Assembly: GCF_000426045.1 (NCBI RefSeq)
Contig: NZ_AUEP01000012.1
Span: 1-64,000, forward strand
Direction: 5' to 3'
Length of the DNA: 64,000 nt
Origin: Marmoricola sp. URHB0036
GTDB taxonomy: Bacteria; Actinomycetota; Actinomycetes; Propionibacteriales; Nocardioidaceae
Positions 8,014-16,168 of this stretch are shown here, in pieces. Position numbers and translations under genes: made by a program. Each line of letters starts with the position of its first letter. The stretch's first letter is position 1. Below the pieces are notes generated by a model, which worked only from the letters and a program-made list of their open reading frames with translations, searched no databases and was not told the DNA's origin.

Positions 8014-9041
8014 GCTGGCACCTCGGATCCGGTCGCCGCATGCGCCGAGCGCTGCGACCACAGCCACCCGGCGAGCAGGACGCTGCCGAGCGGGATCTCC
8101 AACACGACCAGGAACACGCGGCACAGCAGCACGCCCGCCACCACCTCCACCGGTGCCAGACCGGCACCGACAAGCCAGGCGATTGCCCCGACCTCAGCCA
8201 CGCCGGCCCCCGCTGGTGTGATGGGTATCAGCGATCCCAACCGCTCGATCGCTGCCGCCATCAGCACGATCGTCAGCGGCGGCTGCAGGCCGACCGTGTG
8301 GAGACTGACGTCGAGCAGCGCCACCTGTGCTGCGATGTATCCCGCGCTCGCTATCAGCAGCCGTGGCGCGCCGACCCTCAGCAGCTCACGGATCCGCTGC
8401 CACGAGTCCCTGACCTGCTCGCGCGTGCGCTCGATGACCCGGTGTCGGCTTCTGGTCCCGTGCGAGATCCGCCGCACGACCGGCTCGACCACGGTGCTCG
8501 CCAGCAGGACGGTCGCGCAGCACGCGGCCATCACCCACAGGGACGTCGGCACGTGCGCCGAGACCAGGGCCAGACCGGCGACAGCGACGAGCGGCAGCGC
8601 CAGCTTCGTCAACACGTCCAGGGCGTTGGTCAGGACGCAGAAGGCAGCGAAGGCGGCGCTGCTGTGACCCCAGCGGGTGACCATCCGCCAGTTGAGCGCC
8701 GTACCCGCCGCACCACCCAGGGGAAGCACGTTCGAGACGGCGCTACCGCTGAGGTTGAGCAACAGACTTCGCGGCACACCGAGTCCGGGCAGGGCCGCGG
8801 AGAGCACCAGGGAGTAGACGGCGAGACCGGCCAGCCAGATGACGGTGAGGAGGATCAGCTGCTCGGGTGCCACGTGGCGGAGGATCGTGACCACGTCGGA
8901 CCACGCGACGTGCGCAACCCCGTGCGTGGCGGTCCAGAAGCCACCCGCGACCACGCACAGGACCAGACCGGTCTTCCCCAGACGCACCGCCCAGGTGCGA
9001 CCGGTCCGCCATCGTTCACCTGTGACGGGGGCGCACTCCAC
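8010..9041 (-). CDS. Flippase-like membrane protein (MprF/AglD2-type TM domain, UPF0104)
   Basis: A 343-residue protein of the lysylphosphatidylglycerol-synthase transmembrane / UPF0104 family, with about eight membrane helices and the conserved PLGGAAGTALNWRMVTRW and PITPAGAGVAEVGA loops. In MprF this domain flips a modified lipid to the outer leaflet; stand-alone versions often sit with glycosyltransferases. It heads the coupled operon. A TTG at 9062 would extend the frame, but GTG 9041 lies exactly 6 nt after a -10-like TCTACT, the same geometry as two other leaderless genes here, so I prefer it. Confidence 0.75.
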   Translation of the reverse strand: MECAPVTGERWRTGRTWAVRLGKTGLVLCVVAGGFWTATHGVAHVAWSDVVTILRHVAPEQLILLTVIWLAGLAVYSLVLSAALPGLGVPRSLLLNLSGSAVSNVLPLGGAAGTALNWRMVTRWGHSSAAFAAFCVLTNALDVLTKLALPLVAVAGLALVSAHVPTSLWVMAACCATVLLASTVVEPVVRRISHGTRSRHRVIERTREQVRDSWQRIRELLRVGAPRLLIASAGYIAAQVALLDVSLHTVGLQPPLTIVLMAAAIERLGSLIPITPAGAGVAEVGAIAWLVGAGLAPVEVVAGVLLCRVFLVVLEIPLGSVLLAGWLWSQRSAHAATGSEVPA

Positions 9042-9063
9042 GTGACCAGTAGACGAGAGCAAA

Positions 9064-9080
9064 CCTGACCGTCACCTGAC
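9064..9080 (-). promoter_or_regulatory. 11-bp direct-repeat operator, glycolipid operon
   Basis: Minus strand: GTCAGG (9075-9080), five bases, GTCAGG (9064-9069), 10 nt, hexamer TCTACT (9048-9053), 6 nt, GTG at 9041. Half-sites are identical to each other. Confidence 0.65.
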
Positions 9081-9102
9081 CAGAGCACGGGCGGGCAGGT
9101 GG

Positions 9103-9471
9103 TCAGCGCCCGTAGTCGTCCTCGAGGCGGACGATGTCGTCCTCGCCGAGGTAGGCGCCGACCTGGACCTCGACCAGGATCAGGTCGTCCTCCTGGTCGT
9201 TGCCGATCCGGTGAGGTGTTCCGACGGGCACATGGACGCTCCCCCCAGCCCCGAGCACGCGCTCACGATCACCGACGGTGCAGGTCGCCCTACCGCTCAC
9301 GATCATCCAGTACTCGGACCGACAGGCATGGGTCTGCAGCGAGAGCCGGGAGTTGCCCCGAACGGTGATGCGCTTGACCTTGTAGTCCGGACCTTGGTCG
9401 AGCACCTCCCACGAACCCCAGGGGCGTACGTCGGATGTGACCCCTTGGTCGGGGTGGATCGTGATGCTCAT
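9103..9471 (-). CDS. Cupin, mannose-6-phosphate isomerase type II-like
   Basis: A 122-residue single-domain cupin of the type found at the C-terminus of bifunctional GDP-mannose pyrophosphorylase / phosphomannose isomerases: PWGSWEVLDQGPDYKVKRI at the start, SLQTHACRSEYW and VPVGTPHRIGN in the two cupin motifs, and a VQVGAYLGEDDIVRLEDDYGR tail. In the classical enzyme the first motif reads H-x-H-R; here it reads THACRSEYW, so one metal-binding His is replaced by Cys and activity is uncertain. It could supply or sense mannose phosphate for the adjacent glycolipid operon. ATG 9471 has a GGGAGAGG site. Confidence 0.8.
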   Translation of the reverse strand: MSITIHPDQGVTSDVRPWGSWEVLDQGPDYKVKRITVRGNSRLSLQTHACRSEYWMIVSGRATCTVGDRERVLGAGGSVHVPVGTPHRIGNDQEDDLILVEVQVGAYLGEDDIVRLEDDYGR

Positions 9472-9517
9472 GGTCAGACCTCTCCCTCGTCGCGGTCCAC
9501 GAGGATCGACCGAACAA

Positions 9518-9534
9518 CCTGACCGTCGCCTGAC
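9518..9534 (-). promoter_or_regulatory. 11-bp direct-repeat operator, cupin gene
   Basis: Minus strand: GTCAGG (9529-9534), five bases, GTCAGG (9518-9523), 10 nt, hexamer GATCCT (9502-9507). Here a leader of about 25-30 nt with a ribosome site follows. Confidence 0.6.
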
Positions 9535-9613
9535 TGGTCCGGTCCCGACACGGGCGTCGGCTCGGCTCAGCGGCCTCCGTGCGGACCCCTCACCTGATGA
9601 GCGCGTGGATCCA

Positions 9614-9630
9614 CCTGACCGCAACCTGAT
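9614..9630. promoter_or_regulatory. 11-bp direct-repeat operator, cupin/PAP2 intergenic
   Basis: CCTGAC (9614-9619) and CCTGAT (9625-9630) are 11 bp apart, with the orientation of the cupin-side site. It lies 53-69 bases upstream of the PAP2 start but is inverted relative to that gene, so which promoter it serves is open. Confidence 0.5.
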
Positions 9631-9670
9631 CGTGCGGGCCGTATCCCTGTCCGCCGCCGGACCGCCGACC

Positions 9671-9682
9671 TAGGGTCAGGTC
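9671..9682 (+). promoter_or_regulatory. -10 element of a leaderless promoter
   Basis: TAGGGT (9671-9676) fits the TAnnnT -10 pattern and ends 6 nt before the ATG at 9683, with no ribosome site between. This implies a transcript that begins at the start codon. Confidence 0.45.
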
Positions 9683-10393
9683 ATGTCACGACTGGACGTC
9701 TCCTCCACGGATGATGCCCCCCGCCGCTGGCAGCTCTCCGACGCCGGGGGTGCGCGGCTCGTGCTGGTCCTCATCGCCTGCCTCGCGACCACAGGCGTCG
9801 TGGCCCTGGCCGACGCCGCGAGGGAGCACGACGGGGTCAGCCGGCTCGACCCCACCGCGGCCGCGGACATTGTCAGGATGCGTACGCCGACGCTCACCGA
9901 GCTGGCCCATGTCTTCACCTTCCTCGGCAGCGAGGTCGTCGTCGGCGGCCTCGCCCTCGTCGTCCTCGCGACCCTGCTCATGCGGCACCAACCCAGCCGG
10001 GCAGCCACGTTCGCCATCGGCATGGCCGGCTCGGCCTTCCTCACCGTGGTGGTGAAGCTCGTCGTGGCACGTCCTCGACCCGGCGAGGTCGACCGCCTGG
10101 GAGCCCTGGACACGTCGTACTCGTTCCCGTCGGGGCACACCCTCAACTCCACCGTCTTCATCGCTCTCGTCGTGTGGTTGTTGTGGCCATCGGTGACGCG
10201 TGCTGGGCGCATCGCCCTGGTCACCGGGGGCGCCGTGCTGGCGGTCGGCGTGGCATCGAGCCGGATCTACCTGGGCTACCACTGGCTCACCGATGTGCTC
10301 GCGTCGGGCCTGGTCGCCCTCGCGTGGCTGTGCGTCGTAGGACTGCTCGGTTCGACACTCACGAGGGCTGGGCGGCTGACGCAGAGCGTGTAG
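9683..10393 (+). CDS. PAP2-family phosphatase
   Basis: A 236-residue, about six-helix membrane phosphatase with all three PAP2 signatures: KLVVARPRPGEV (motif 1, K-x6-R-P), SFPSGHTLN (motif 2) and SRIYLGYHWLTD (motif 3, S-R-x5-H-x3-D). The family removes phosphate from lipid phosphates such as phosphatidate, diacylglycerol pyrophosphate or undecaprenyl pyrophosphate on the outer membrane face. It ends 25 bases from the convergent spermidine-synthase-like gene. The start appears leaderless, and the intergenic region carries two operators of the local regulon. Confidence 0.85.
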   Translation: MSRLDVSSTDDAPRRWQLSDAGGARLVLVLIACLATTGVVALADAAREHDGVSRLDPTAAADIVRMRTPTLTELAHVFTFLGSEVVVGGLALVVLATLLMRHQPSRAATFAIGMAGSAFLTVVVKLVVARPRPGEVDRLGALDTSYSFPSGHTLNSTVFIALVVWLLWPSVTRAGRIALVTGGAVLAVGVASSRIYLGYHWLTDVLASGLVALAWLCVVGLLGSTLTRAGRLTQSV

Positions 10394-10418
10394 TGGTCCT
10401 GCCCGTGCCGCTCATTCC

Positions 10419-12425
10419 TTACCGAGGTGCCCGGAGCATCCGGCTCCATGGCGGCGTCAGCAGGAAGGCTGCGAGGTAGAGCAGGCCCGCCAGGATCAGC
10501 AGGTTGTCGTAACCGGTCAGCAGCGCGGCGTACTCCAGACAACCGCCGACGATGGCCCCGAGCAGGTTCACCCCGAACGCCGACTGGGAGTCGCTCGTGT
10601 CCGCGAACCTCTTGGCGAAGGCGACGTTGGCCAGGTAGATCGGCAGGAACGCCAGCACGCTCGCTGAGACCAGACGCGGCCAGAACGGCAGTCCCAGGAG
10701 GTCATCGGGCTGGATCACCCATGCCAGGACGAGCGAGACCGCGATCCCGGCGAACACCACCGGCAGGGGTGGCGTCCTGACTCTCCTGGTCGTCTCGACA
10801 GCAGCGAGCACGATCACGAGGATCCCGGCGAACACCAGCGCGTTCACGAACCACGTGGTGCCGAACATGAGGGCGAAGCTGGCCACGTTCTTGGTCTCCA
10901 GGAGCAGAAAGGCTGCGCCCATGAAGCAGAGATCGGCGTACGGCCGCATTTCCCTGAACGGTCCGCCGACCGCGCGCACGGACAGCAGCGAGACCACGAT
11001 GACGCCGAGCAGCGACCACACGTAGAGCCACGGGACCATCCCGCCCTTGAAGTACAGGAACGGCGAGTTGTCCGTGGCGGGCGCGACAACCTTGGTCGAC
11101 GGCCTGTAGGCCGTGCCACACACCTGGTTCGACTGCTGGAGCGCCACGGCCACCACCGCTTGGTGTGAGGTGAAGTTGTCCACGCACGGCGTGTGGCCGA
11201 ACACGGTGGCCGCGGTCCCTGCGAGGCGATCGATCAGCCAGTTCTCGCGGTAGTAGTTGTACATCGCGAAGCCACCATCAGGCCTGAGGTGGTCGCGCAC
11301 CGCCTCCAACGCCTGCTGCGTGAACAAGAAGCTCTCGAGCCTGATCTGGGAAGCACCGTTCACGAGCGCCAGAGAGTCAGGCAGGGCAAAGAGGATGAGG
11401 TCGTACTTCGTGTGCGTGGACTCCAGGAAGGCGCGACCGTCGTTCGTGTGGGTGGTGACCCGCGGGTCCTGGTAGGCGTGGTCGGGGTTGCGCTGGCGAC
11501 CCAGCTGCAGGATGCGCGGGTCGATCTCCACCGCGTCGACATGACGGGCCCCCTTGCTGAGTGCGATCGCCACGTCCGTCCCAGAACCCGCACCCACGAC
11601 CAGCACGTTGTCCAGCCGGGCCTTCGGCAACCGCTGGTACGGCGTGCCGTACTGCTGCGGTGCATGGATCAGGCGCCATGAGGCCTTGGCCATCGTCTGG
11701 TGGGGCACCCCGTTGACCCAGATGGAGAGCGCCCCGGGCCCCGAACGAGACGGCTGGGTCTGCACCTTGTAGTACGGCGACCAGCTCACTCCCGCGGTCA
11801 TGGTCTCGCTCAGCAGCATGCCGACGACGATGACCCCGCTCACGGCGTACACCAGGCGCATGCGGAGCCCGGTCGCGAGCACGACGAAGACCAGGGAAAC
11901 CACTAGCCCCCAGACGACCGACGGTGCCCGCAGGAACGACATCAACGTGAAGACCCCGATGCCGAGCAACGACCCGAGCAGGTCGTAGCGGTAGGCGGTC
12001 AACGGCGCGAATGCCCCGAAGCACCGTCCGACCATCTCCGCGGGGCCAGCCACGATGACCGCCACCAGGAGGAAGACCACCGGCAGCGCCAACCAGGCCG
12101 GTGGTCCCGACACCTTCATCGCCGTGAAGTAGATGACGTCGCTGCCCTGTCTCTGGATGGTGACCGGGAAGACGAGGACCGCGCTGACGAGCAGTGCCAG
12201 CAGCGGCATTGCGACCGGCACCACGGTCCAGCGCTTGCGGCTGATCAGGAAGCCCAGGCCGACACCCAGGAACGAGCCGAGCAGCACGAAGTTGGAGAAG
12301 TAGCTCAGGTGCACGACGTTGGCGCCGAGCCACCGGATCAACGCCAGCTCCAGCAGCAGCATCAAGGCACTCGAGGCGACCAGACGGAGCGCGATGAGCC
12401 GGCTGGCGTCTGAGGCGGCGGTCAC
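10419..12425 (-). CDS. Spermidine-synthase-like polytopic membrane protein
   Basis: About 668 residues: an N-terminal block of about six to seven membrane helices, a soluble SAM-dependent-methyltransferase-fold domain, then six more helices. The soluble part has VLVVGAGSGTDVAIAL (glycine loop, about residue 280), DAVEIDPRILQLG and HTNDGRAFLE, as in aminopropyltransferases. Membrane-embedded spermidine synthase homologues are common in actinobacteria but their reaction is not established. Two GTG starts (12434, 12425) are possible; 12425 fits the 7-nt gap after the predicted -10 hexamer. Its operator at 12449-12465 suggests co-regulation with the divergent lipoprotein gene. Confidence 0.75.
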   Translation of the reverse strand: MTAASDASRLIALRLVASSALMLLLELALIRWLGANVVHLSYFSNFVLLGSFLGVGLGFLISRKRWTVVPVAMPLLALLVSAVLVFPVTIQRQGSDVIYFTAMKVSGPPAWLALPVVFLLVAVIVAGPAEMVGRCFGAFAPLTAYRYDLLGSLLGIGVFTLMSFLRAPSVVWGLVVSLVFVVLATGLRMRLVYAVSGVIVVGMLLSETMTAGVSWSPYYKVQTQPSRSGPGALSIWVNGVPHQTMAKASWRLIHAPQQYGTPYQRLPKARLDNVLVVGAGSGTDVAIALSKGARHVDAVEIDPRILQLGRQRNPDHAYQDPRVTTHTNDGRAFLESTHTKYDLILFALPDSLALVNGASQIRLESFLFTQQALEAVRDHLRPDGGFAMYNYYRENWLIDRLAGTAATVFGHTPCVDNFTSHQAVVAVALQQSNQVCGTAYRPSTKVVAPATDNSPFLYFKGGMVPWLYVWSLLGVIVVSLLSVRAVGGPFREMRPYADLCFMGAAFLLLETKNVASFALMFGTTWFVNALVFAGILVIVLAAVETTRRVRTPPLPVVFAGIAVSLVLAWVIQPDDLLGLPFWPRLVSASVLAFLPIYLANVAFAKRFADTSDSQSAFGVNLLGAIVGGCLEYAALLTGYDNLLILAGLLYLAAFLLTPPWSRMLRAPR

Positions 12426-12448
12426 GGGCGCCACCGTCTCAGGGGCAA

Positions 12449-12465
12449 CCTGTCTGTAGCCTGAC
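12449..12465 (-). promoter_or_regulatory. 11-bp direct-repeat operator, spermidine-synthase-like gene
   Basis: Minus strand: GTCAGG (12460-12465), five bases, GACAGG (12449-12454), then 10 nt to a weak hexamer GACGGT (12433-12438). One half-site deviates by one base. Confidence 0.5.
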
Positions 12466-12523
12466 CGGCCGACGGGGATCCACTCACGCCGCTGGCGCAG
12501 TCGTGCCCGACGCGACGACGGCA

Positions 12524-12540
12524 GTCAGGAGACGTGCAGG
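12524..12540 (+). promoter_or_regulatory. 11-bp direct-repeat operator, phosphoesterase lipoprotein
   Basis: Plus strand: GTCAGG (12524-12529), five bases, TGCAGG (12535-12540), 10 nt, hexamer GATCCT (12551-12556), then a short leader with a GGAG site before ATG 12591. The hexamer is the same as at the cupin gene. Confidence 0.6.
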
Positions 12541-12590
12541 TTCACCACGGGATCCTCGCCATCCACCCCCGGACCGCGACGGAGAGCAAC

Positions 12591-13538
12591 ATGACCAACG
12601 CCCGTTCCTTCACCGCAGCAGTTCTCAGTGCGGCGGCGCTGCTGACGGGCCTGGCCGGGTGCGGTTCCAGCCAGCATCCGAACAGCTCCCCGGCGACCAC
12701 GTCGGACGCCAGCGACACGTCCTCGCCGACGTCCACGGCAGCCAAGCCCACCAAGGTGCTCGTCGTGATCGAGGAGAACCACTCCTACACCCAGATGAAG
12801 GCGGGCATGCCGTTCCTTGCAGGCCTGGCCGCGAAGTACGGCTACGCCAGCCACTGGACGGCCCTCGCCCACCCCAGCCTGCCGAACTACCTCGGGATCG
12901 CGGGCGGCACCACCTTCGGCATCCTCGACGACAAGGCCCCGGCTGCTCACACCGCCGACATCGGGTCCGCGACCTCGGTCTTCGACCAGGCGATCGCGGC
13001 CGGCAAGACGGCCGGGACCTATGCCGAGACAATGCCTGAGAACTGCCATGTCTACGATTTCCCCGACCGCTCGGTCGGGACGCCGAAGTACGCGGTGCGC
13101 CACAACCCGTGGGTCTACTTCTCCAAGGGCCGCACCAGCTGCCTCGCCCACGACCGCGACCTGGCCCCCTTCGCCGGCGACGCTGCGCGCAACGCACTGC
13201 CGAACGTCGGGTTCCTGATCCCCAACCTCGACCACGACGCACACGATGGGTCACTGGCCACTGCCGACTCCTGGCTCAAGCAGCAGCTCTCTCCCGTCGT
13301 GAAGAGCACCGACTTCACCAGTGGCAAGCTGGTGGTGGTGGTCACGGCGGACGAGGACGACAAGAAATCCGGCAATGTCGTGCTCACCTCGGTGCTGACG
13401 CCCCGCATCTCCCACAAGGTGGTGACGACTCCGCTCACGCACTACTCCCTGACCCGCTTCATCGCTCAACTCCTCGGTGTCAAGCCGCTGAAGAACGGAG
13501 CCACCGCCCCCGACATGGCGGCCGCCTTCGGGCTGTGA
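12591..13538 (+). CDS. Secreted phosphoesterase-family lipoprotein
   Basis: A 315-residue lipoprotein: signal peptide with lipobox LAGC (Cys near residue 23), a Ser/Thr-rich linker, then a domain like the phosphoesterase family of phospholipase C and acid phosphatases (PF04185 type). Visible pieces are VVIEENHSYTQM (metal-binding Glu-Glu-Asn), HPSLPNYLGIAGG (nucleophile region), PNLDHDAHDG and VVVTADEDD. It probably hydrolyses phosphate esters, possibly lipid head groups, at the outer membrane face. The start is ATG 12591, with GGAG 6 nt upstream; earlier codons in frame have no signal peptide. Divergent from the spermidine-synthase-like gene. Confidence 0.8.
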   Translation: MTNARSFTAAVLSAAALLTGLAGCGSSQHPNSSPATTSDASDTSSPTSTAAKPTKVLVVIEENHSYTQMKAGMPFLAGLAAKYGYASHWTALAHPSLPNYLGIAGGTTFGILDDKAPAAHTADIGSATSVFDQAIAAGKTAGTYAETMPENCHVYDFPDRSVGTPKYAVRHNPWVYFSKGRTSCLAHDRDLAPFAGDAARNALPNVGFLIPNLDHDAHDGSLATADSWLKQQLSPVVKSTDFTSGKLVVVVTADEDDKKSGNVVLTSVLTPRISHKVVTTPLTHYSLTRFIAQLLGVKPLKNGATAPDMAAAFGL

Positions 13539-13566
13539 TTGATGCCTCGGTCCCGGGATGGACGTT

Positions 13567-13585
13567 GCCTCGACCCGCTCGAGGC
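13567..13585. terminator. Short hairpin between convergent genes
   Basis: GCCTCGA (13567-13573) pairs with TCGAGGC (13579-13585) across a 5-base loop, between the lipoprotein gene and the sensor kinase, which converge. No T-run follows, so it is a weak candidate. Confidence 0.3.
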
Positions 13586-13609
13586 GCGGCCGCCGTCACG
13601 CGCCCCTGC

Positions 13610-14980
13610 TCACCTGGAGATGTCAGGTCTCGCTGCGCACGCCGCGTCCGTGGGCAGGAGCAGGCGCATGGTGGCGCCGCCCTCGGCGTCCACGAGGTCG
13701 AGTCGGCCCCTGTTGCGTTCGGCCAGTCCCCGGGCGATCGACAGCCCCAGACCGTTGCCCCCGTCACGGGCGCGAGAGCTCTGCGCGCGGTAGAAGCGGT
13801 CGAAGATCCGGTCGCGCTGCTCGATCGGAACCCCGGGCCCATCATCGAGGACCACGAGGGCGGCCCACCCACCGGAGCACTCGACCGTCAGCTGCACCCG
13901 GGTTCGGGCGTGCACAACAGCGTTGTCGAGCAGGTTCCGCACCACGCGACGGACGTCGTCGGCGTTGGCGTGCGCCGGAGCCGCGGACACTCCGGTGGTG
14001 TCCACGTGCACGAGCCCGCGGGTTCGAGCGCGGGCAGCCTCCTCCAGGACGAGGCTGTCGAGATCGATGGCGGCCGGCTCGGGTGACACGTCGGCGTCGA
14101 TGGATGCGACCACCAGGAGCTCCCCCACGAGACGCTCCATGTCAGCGGTGGCGCCGAGTACCTCCGCCCTGAGCAGGTCGGTATCGATGTTGCGCGGTCG
14201 CGAGAGTGCCACTTCCAGGGCGACCCGCTGCGCTGCGAGAGGGCTTTGCAGGTCGTGCGACACGTCGGCCACGAAGTCACGCTGACGCCGTACGGCGACA
14301 TCGAGGCGCTCCAGCAAGGCGTTCATCGTCGCTGCCAGGCGGCCGACCTCGTCCTCGACGCCGTCGCCCGCCACCCGGGTGTGGAGGTTCTGCTCGGAGA
14401 TGCGATCGACCTCGGCCCTGATCCGGTCCAGCCGGCCGATGGTGCGTCCGAGCAGGTACCAGATGACGAGGCCGAGGAGGATGACCACGACTGGTACGCC
14501 GAACCACAGGGCGCGCCGCAGCGCTGCCGACGCCTCCGAGACGGCCTCCAGGCTGTCTCCCACGTACACCGTCACCGTGCCCTCGGGACTGGGCCCTGCG
14601 GCGTACCAGAAGCGATAGCTCTCGATCTCCTGGTCGTCGGCGGCCCGGAACGTGCTCGTCCGCAGCTGCTGGCCCGCCTGAAGCTCGGCGACCGGGGGCT
14701 TGCCCGTGATGTTCGGCGACGCCGCCAGCACTCTCCCGCCCGGTCCGACCACCTGCGCGACACCGTTGTCGTCGACGTTGCGCAAGGTCGAGGGCAGATC
14801 ACCCGTGCGCGCCAGTGCGCGCAGGTCGTCGACCCTGGAGCGAGACAGGTGGTCGGACGCGTCGGTCAGCCGGCCCTCCAGCGTCGAGACGAGAAGCAGC
14901 GCTCCGACCGCGAGCAGCGCCGCGATCGCGAGCGTCCCGAGCACGGTCGCCCGCGCGCGCAAGCTCAACCGCCTCTTCAT
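13610..14980 (-). CDS. Sensor histidine kinase (HAMP type)
   Basis: A 456-residue membrane kinase. TM1 at about residues 13-33, an extracytoplasmic sensor of about 120 residues, TM2 near 165-185, a HAMP domain, then HisKA with the phospho-acceptor in FVADVSHDLQSPL (near residue 245) and an HATPase domain with NLLDNAVVH (N box), VLDDGPGVP (G1) and GNGLGLSIARG (G2). It phosphorylates the response regulator whose stop overlaps its ATG (ATGA). The acceptor motif has DLQ where many kinases have ELR/DLR. Neighbouring genes suggest it senses an envelope signal; the PepSY protein across the intergenic region may modulate it. Confidence 0.9.
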   Translation of the reverse strand: MKRRLSLRARATVLGTLAIAALLAVGALLLVSTLEGRLTDASDHLSRSRVDDLRALARTGDLPSTLRNVDDNGVAQVVGPGGRVLAASPNITGKPPVAELQAGQQLRTSTFRAADDQEIESYRFWYAAGPSPEGTVTVYVGDSLEAVSEASAALRRALWFGVPVVVILLGLVIWYLLGRTIGRLDRIRAEVDRISEQNLHTRVAGDGVEDEVGRLAATMNALLERLDVAVRRQRDFVADVSHDLQSPLAAQRVALEVALSRPRNIDTDLLRAEVLGATADMERLVGELLVVASIDADVSPEPAAIDLDSLVLEEAARARTRGLVHVDTTGVSAAPAHANADDVRRVVRNLLDNAVVHARTRVQLTVECSGGWAALVVLDDGPGVPIEQRDRIFDRFYRAQSSRARDGGNGLGLSIARGLAERNRGRLDLVDAEGGATMRLLLPTDAACAARPDISR

Positions 14981-15666
14981 CGGTCCTCGTCCGTCCTGTC
15001 GTCCACGACGCGGTACCCCACCATGCGAACCGTCTGCAATGACGCCCGCCCGAACGGCTCGTCGATGCGCTGTCGAAGCTGGCGCACGTACACCTCGACG
15101 ATGTTGGGATGACCGTCGTAGGCGAAGTCCCACACATGCTCGAGAATCGCCGCCTTGCCCAGCACCTCCTCGGCGTGCCGCATCAAGAACTCCAGCAGGG
15201 CGAACTGACGAGGCGTCAGTTCCACCGGGCTTTCCCCGCGCCACACGCGGTGCACAGCAGGGTCGAGCCGCAGGTCACCCACCTCGAGGACGGTCGGCCG
15301 CTCGCGGCCCCCTCGCCGCACGAGTGCGCGCAGGCGCGCGGTCAGCACCATGAACGAGAACGGCTTGGAGAGGAAGTCGTCGGCGCCGGCATCCAGCGCC
15401 CGCGCTTCCTGCTCTGGCCCGCTGCGCGCCGTGAGCATGAGGATCGGAGTCCAGTCCCCGGTGTCGCGGCGTCGCGCACACAACTCGTCCCCCGCCAGAC
15501 CGGGGAGCATCACGTCCACGACCATCGCGTCGTAGGCGTTCTCGGCCGCAAACCACTCTCCATCGGTGCCGGTCAGGGCGACGTCGACCGCGTATCCCTC
15601 ACCCTCCAGACCGCGACGGAGCGCGGCCGCCAGCTGCTTGTCATCCTCGACCACCAGGATCCGCAC
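14977..15666 (-). CDS. OmpR/PhoB-family response regulator
   Basis: A 229-residue regulator: receiver domain with EDD at 7-9, phospho-acceptor Asp51 (VVDVMLPG) and Lys in FLSKPF near 101, then a winged-helix DNA-binding domain ending in VRMVGYRVV. OmpR-type proteins bind tandem half-sites about one helical turn apart, and three such half-sites lie directly upstream. The start is GTG, 6 nt after the hexamer GATCGT and with no ribosome site, so the transcript is probably leaderless and autoregulated. It is the best candidate regulator for the repeats found at eight further places from 3.3 to 16.9 kb. Confidence 0.9.
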   Translation of the reverse strand: MRILVVEDDKQLAAALRRGLEGEGYAVDVALTGTDGEWFAAENAYDAMVVDVMLPGLAGDELCARRRDTGDWTPILMLTARSGPEQEARALDAGADDFLSKPFSFMVLTARLRALVRRGGRERPTVLEVGDLRLDPAVHRVWRGESPVELTPRQFALLEFLMRHAEEVLGKAAILEHVWDFAYDGHPNIVEVYVRQLRQRIDEPFGRASLQTVRMVGYRVVDDRTDEDR

Positions 15667-15688
15667 CGACCCACGATCGCACTGCTGC

Positions 15689-15716
15689 GCTGAAGCCGCG
15701 CTGAACGCCGACTGAA
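15689..15716 (-). promoter_or_regulatory. Triple 11-bp direct-repeat operator, two-component system
   Basis: Three half-sites read TTCAGT, TTCAGC, TTCAGC on the minus strand (15711-15716, 15700-15705, 15689-15694), each 11 bp apart, then 10 nt, hexamer GATCGT (15673-15678), 6 nt and the GTG start. Confidence 0.7.
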
Positions 15717-15725
15717 CAACGCGTC

Positions 15726-15742
15726 TTCAGGCTGCCTTCAGC
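15726..15742 (+). promoter_or_regulatory. 11-bp direct-repeat operator, PepSY gene
   Basis: TTCAGG (15726-15731), five bases, TTCAGC (15737-15742), oriented toward the PepSY gene. Together with the triple site it forms a divergent control region with half-sites pointing outward from a 9-base centre. Confidence 0.6.
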
Positions 15743-15804
15743 ACCTGTCCCACAGGCTGGCGGGACGAGGCAAACCGCGGACAGAAGACGGAAGAGGAGT
15801 GTCC

Positions 15805-16128
15805 ATGCGCAAGCGAGCATTTGGCGTGGCTGCTGGGGCTGGAGTGGTCCTCGCAGTAGCCGGCGGTGGCATCGCCGTCGCCACGGGCGGGGACGACGGG
15901 CCGGCGAGCCACCAGTACACCCAGAAGCAGGCCGACGCCGCGACGAAGGCCGCGCTCGAAGCGACCGGCGGCGGCAGAGCCAACAGCGTCGAGACCGACA
16001 GCGAGAACGGCGCAACCTACGAGGTCGAGGTGACCAAGCCCAACGGGTCGACCGTCGACGTACGACTCGACGACGCCTACCACGTGGTGGTCATCGAGGG
16101 CGACAGCGAGGACGCAGGCGGAAACTGA
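15805..16128 (+). CDS. Small PepSY-domain envelope protein
   Basis: A 107-residue protein with an N-terminal signal or anchor helix (residues about 7-27) and one PepSY-like domain: KQADAATKAALEATGGGRANSVE followed by TYEVEVTKPNGSTVDVRLD and a VVVIEGD strand. PepSY domains are found in secreted protease propeptides and in small proteins beside two-component systems, where they may bind or inhibit a partner outside the membrane. ATG 15805 is chosen over GTG 15799 because a GAGGAG site ends 5 nt before it. It is divergent from the response regulator and shares its control region, so it is probably part of the same feedback circuit. Confidence 0.8.
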   Translation: MRKRAFGVAAGAGVVLAVAGGGIAVATGGDDGPASHQYTQKQADAATKAALEATGGGRANSVETDSENGATYEVEVTKPNGSTVDVRLDDAYHVVVIEGDSEDAGGN

Positions 16129-16135
16129 CTCAGCA

Positions 16136-16151
16136 CCCCAGTCAGCTGGGG
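16136..16151. terminator. GC hairpin between convergent genes
   Basis: CCCCAG (16136-16141) pairs with CTGGGG (16146-16151) across a TCAG loop, midway between the PepSY gene and the convergent secreted-protein gene. Confidence 0.4.
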
Positions 16152-16168
16152 CCACTGACCTTGGATCG

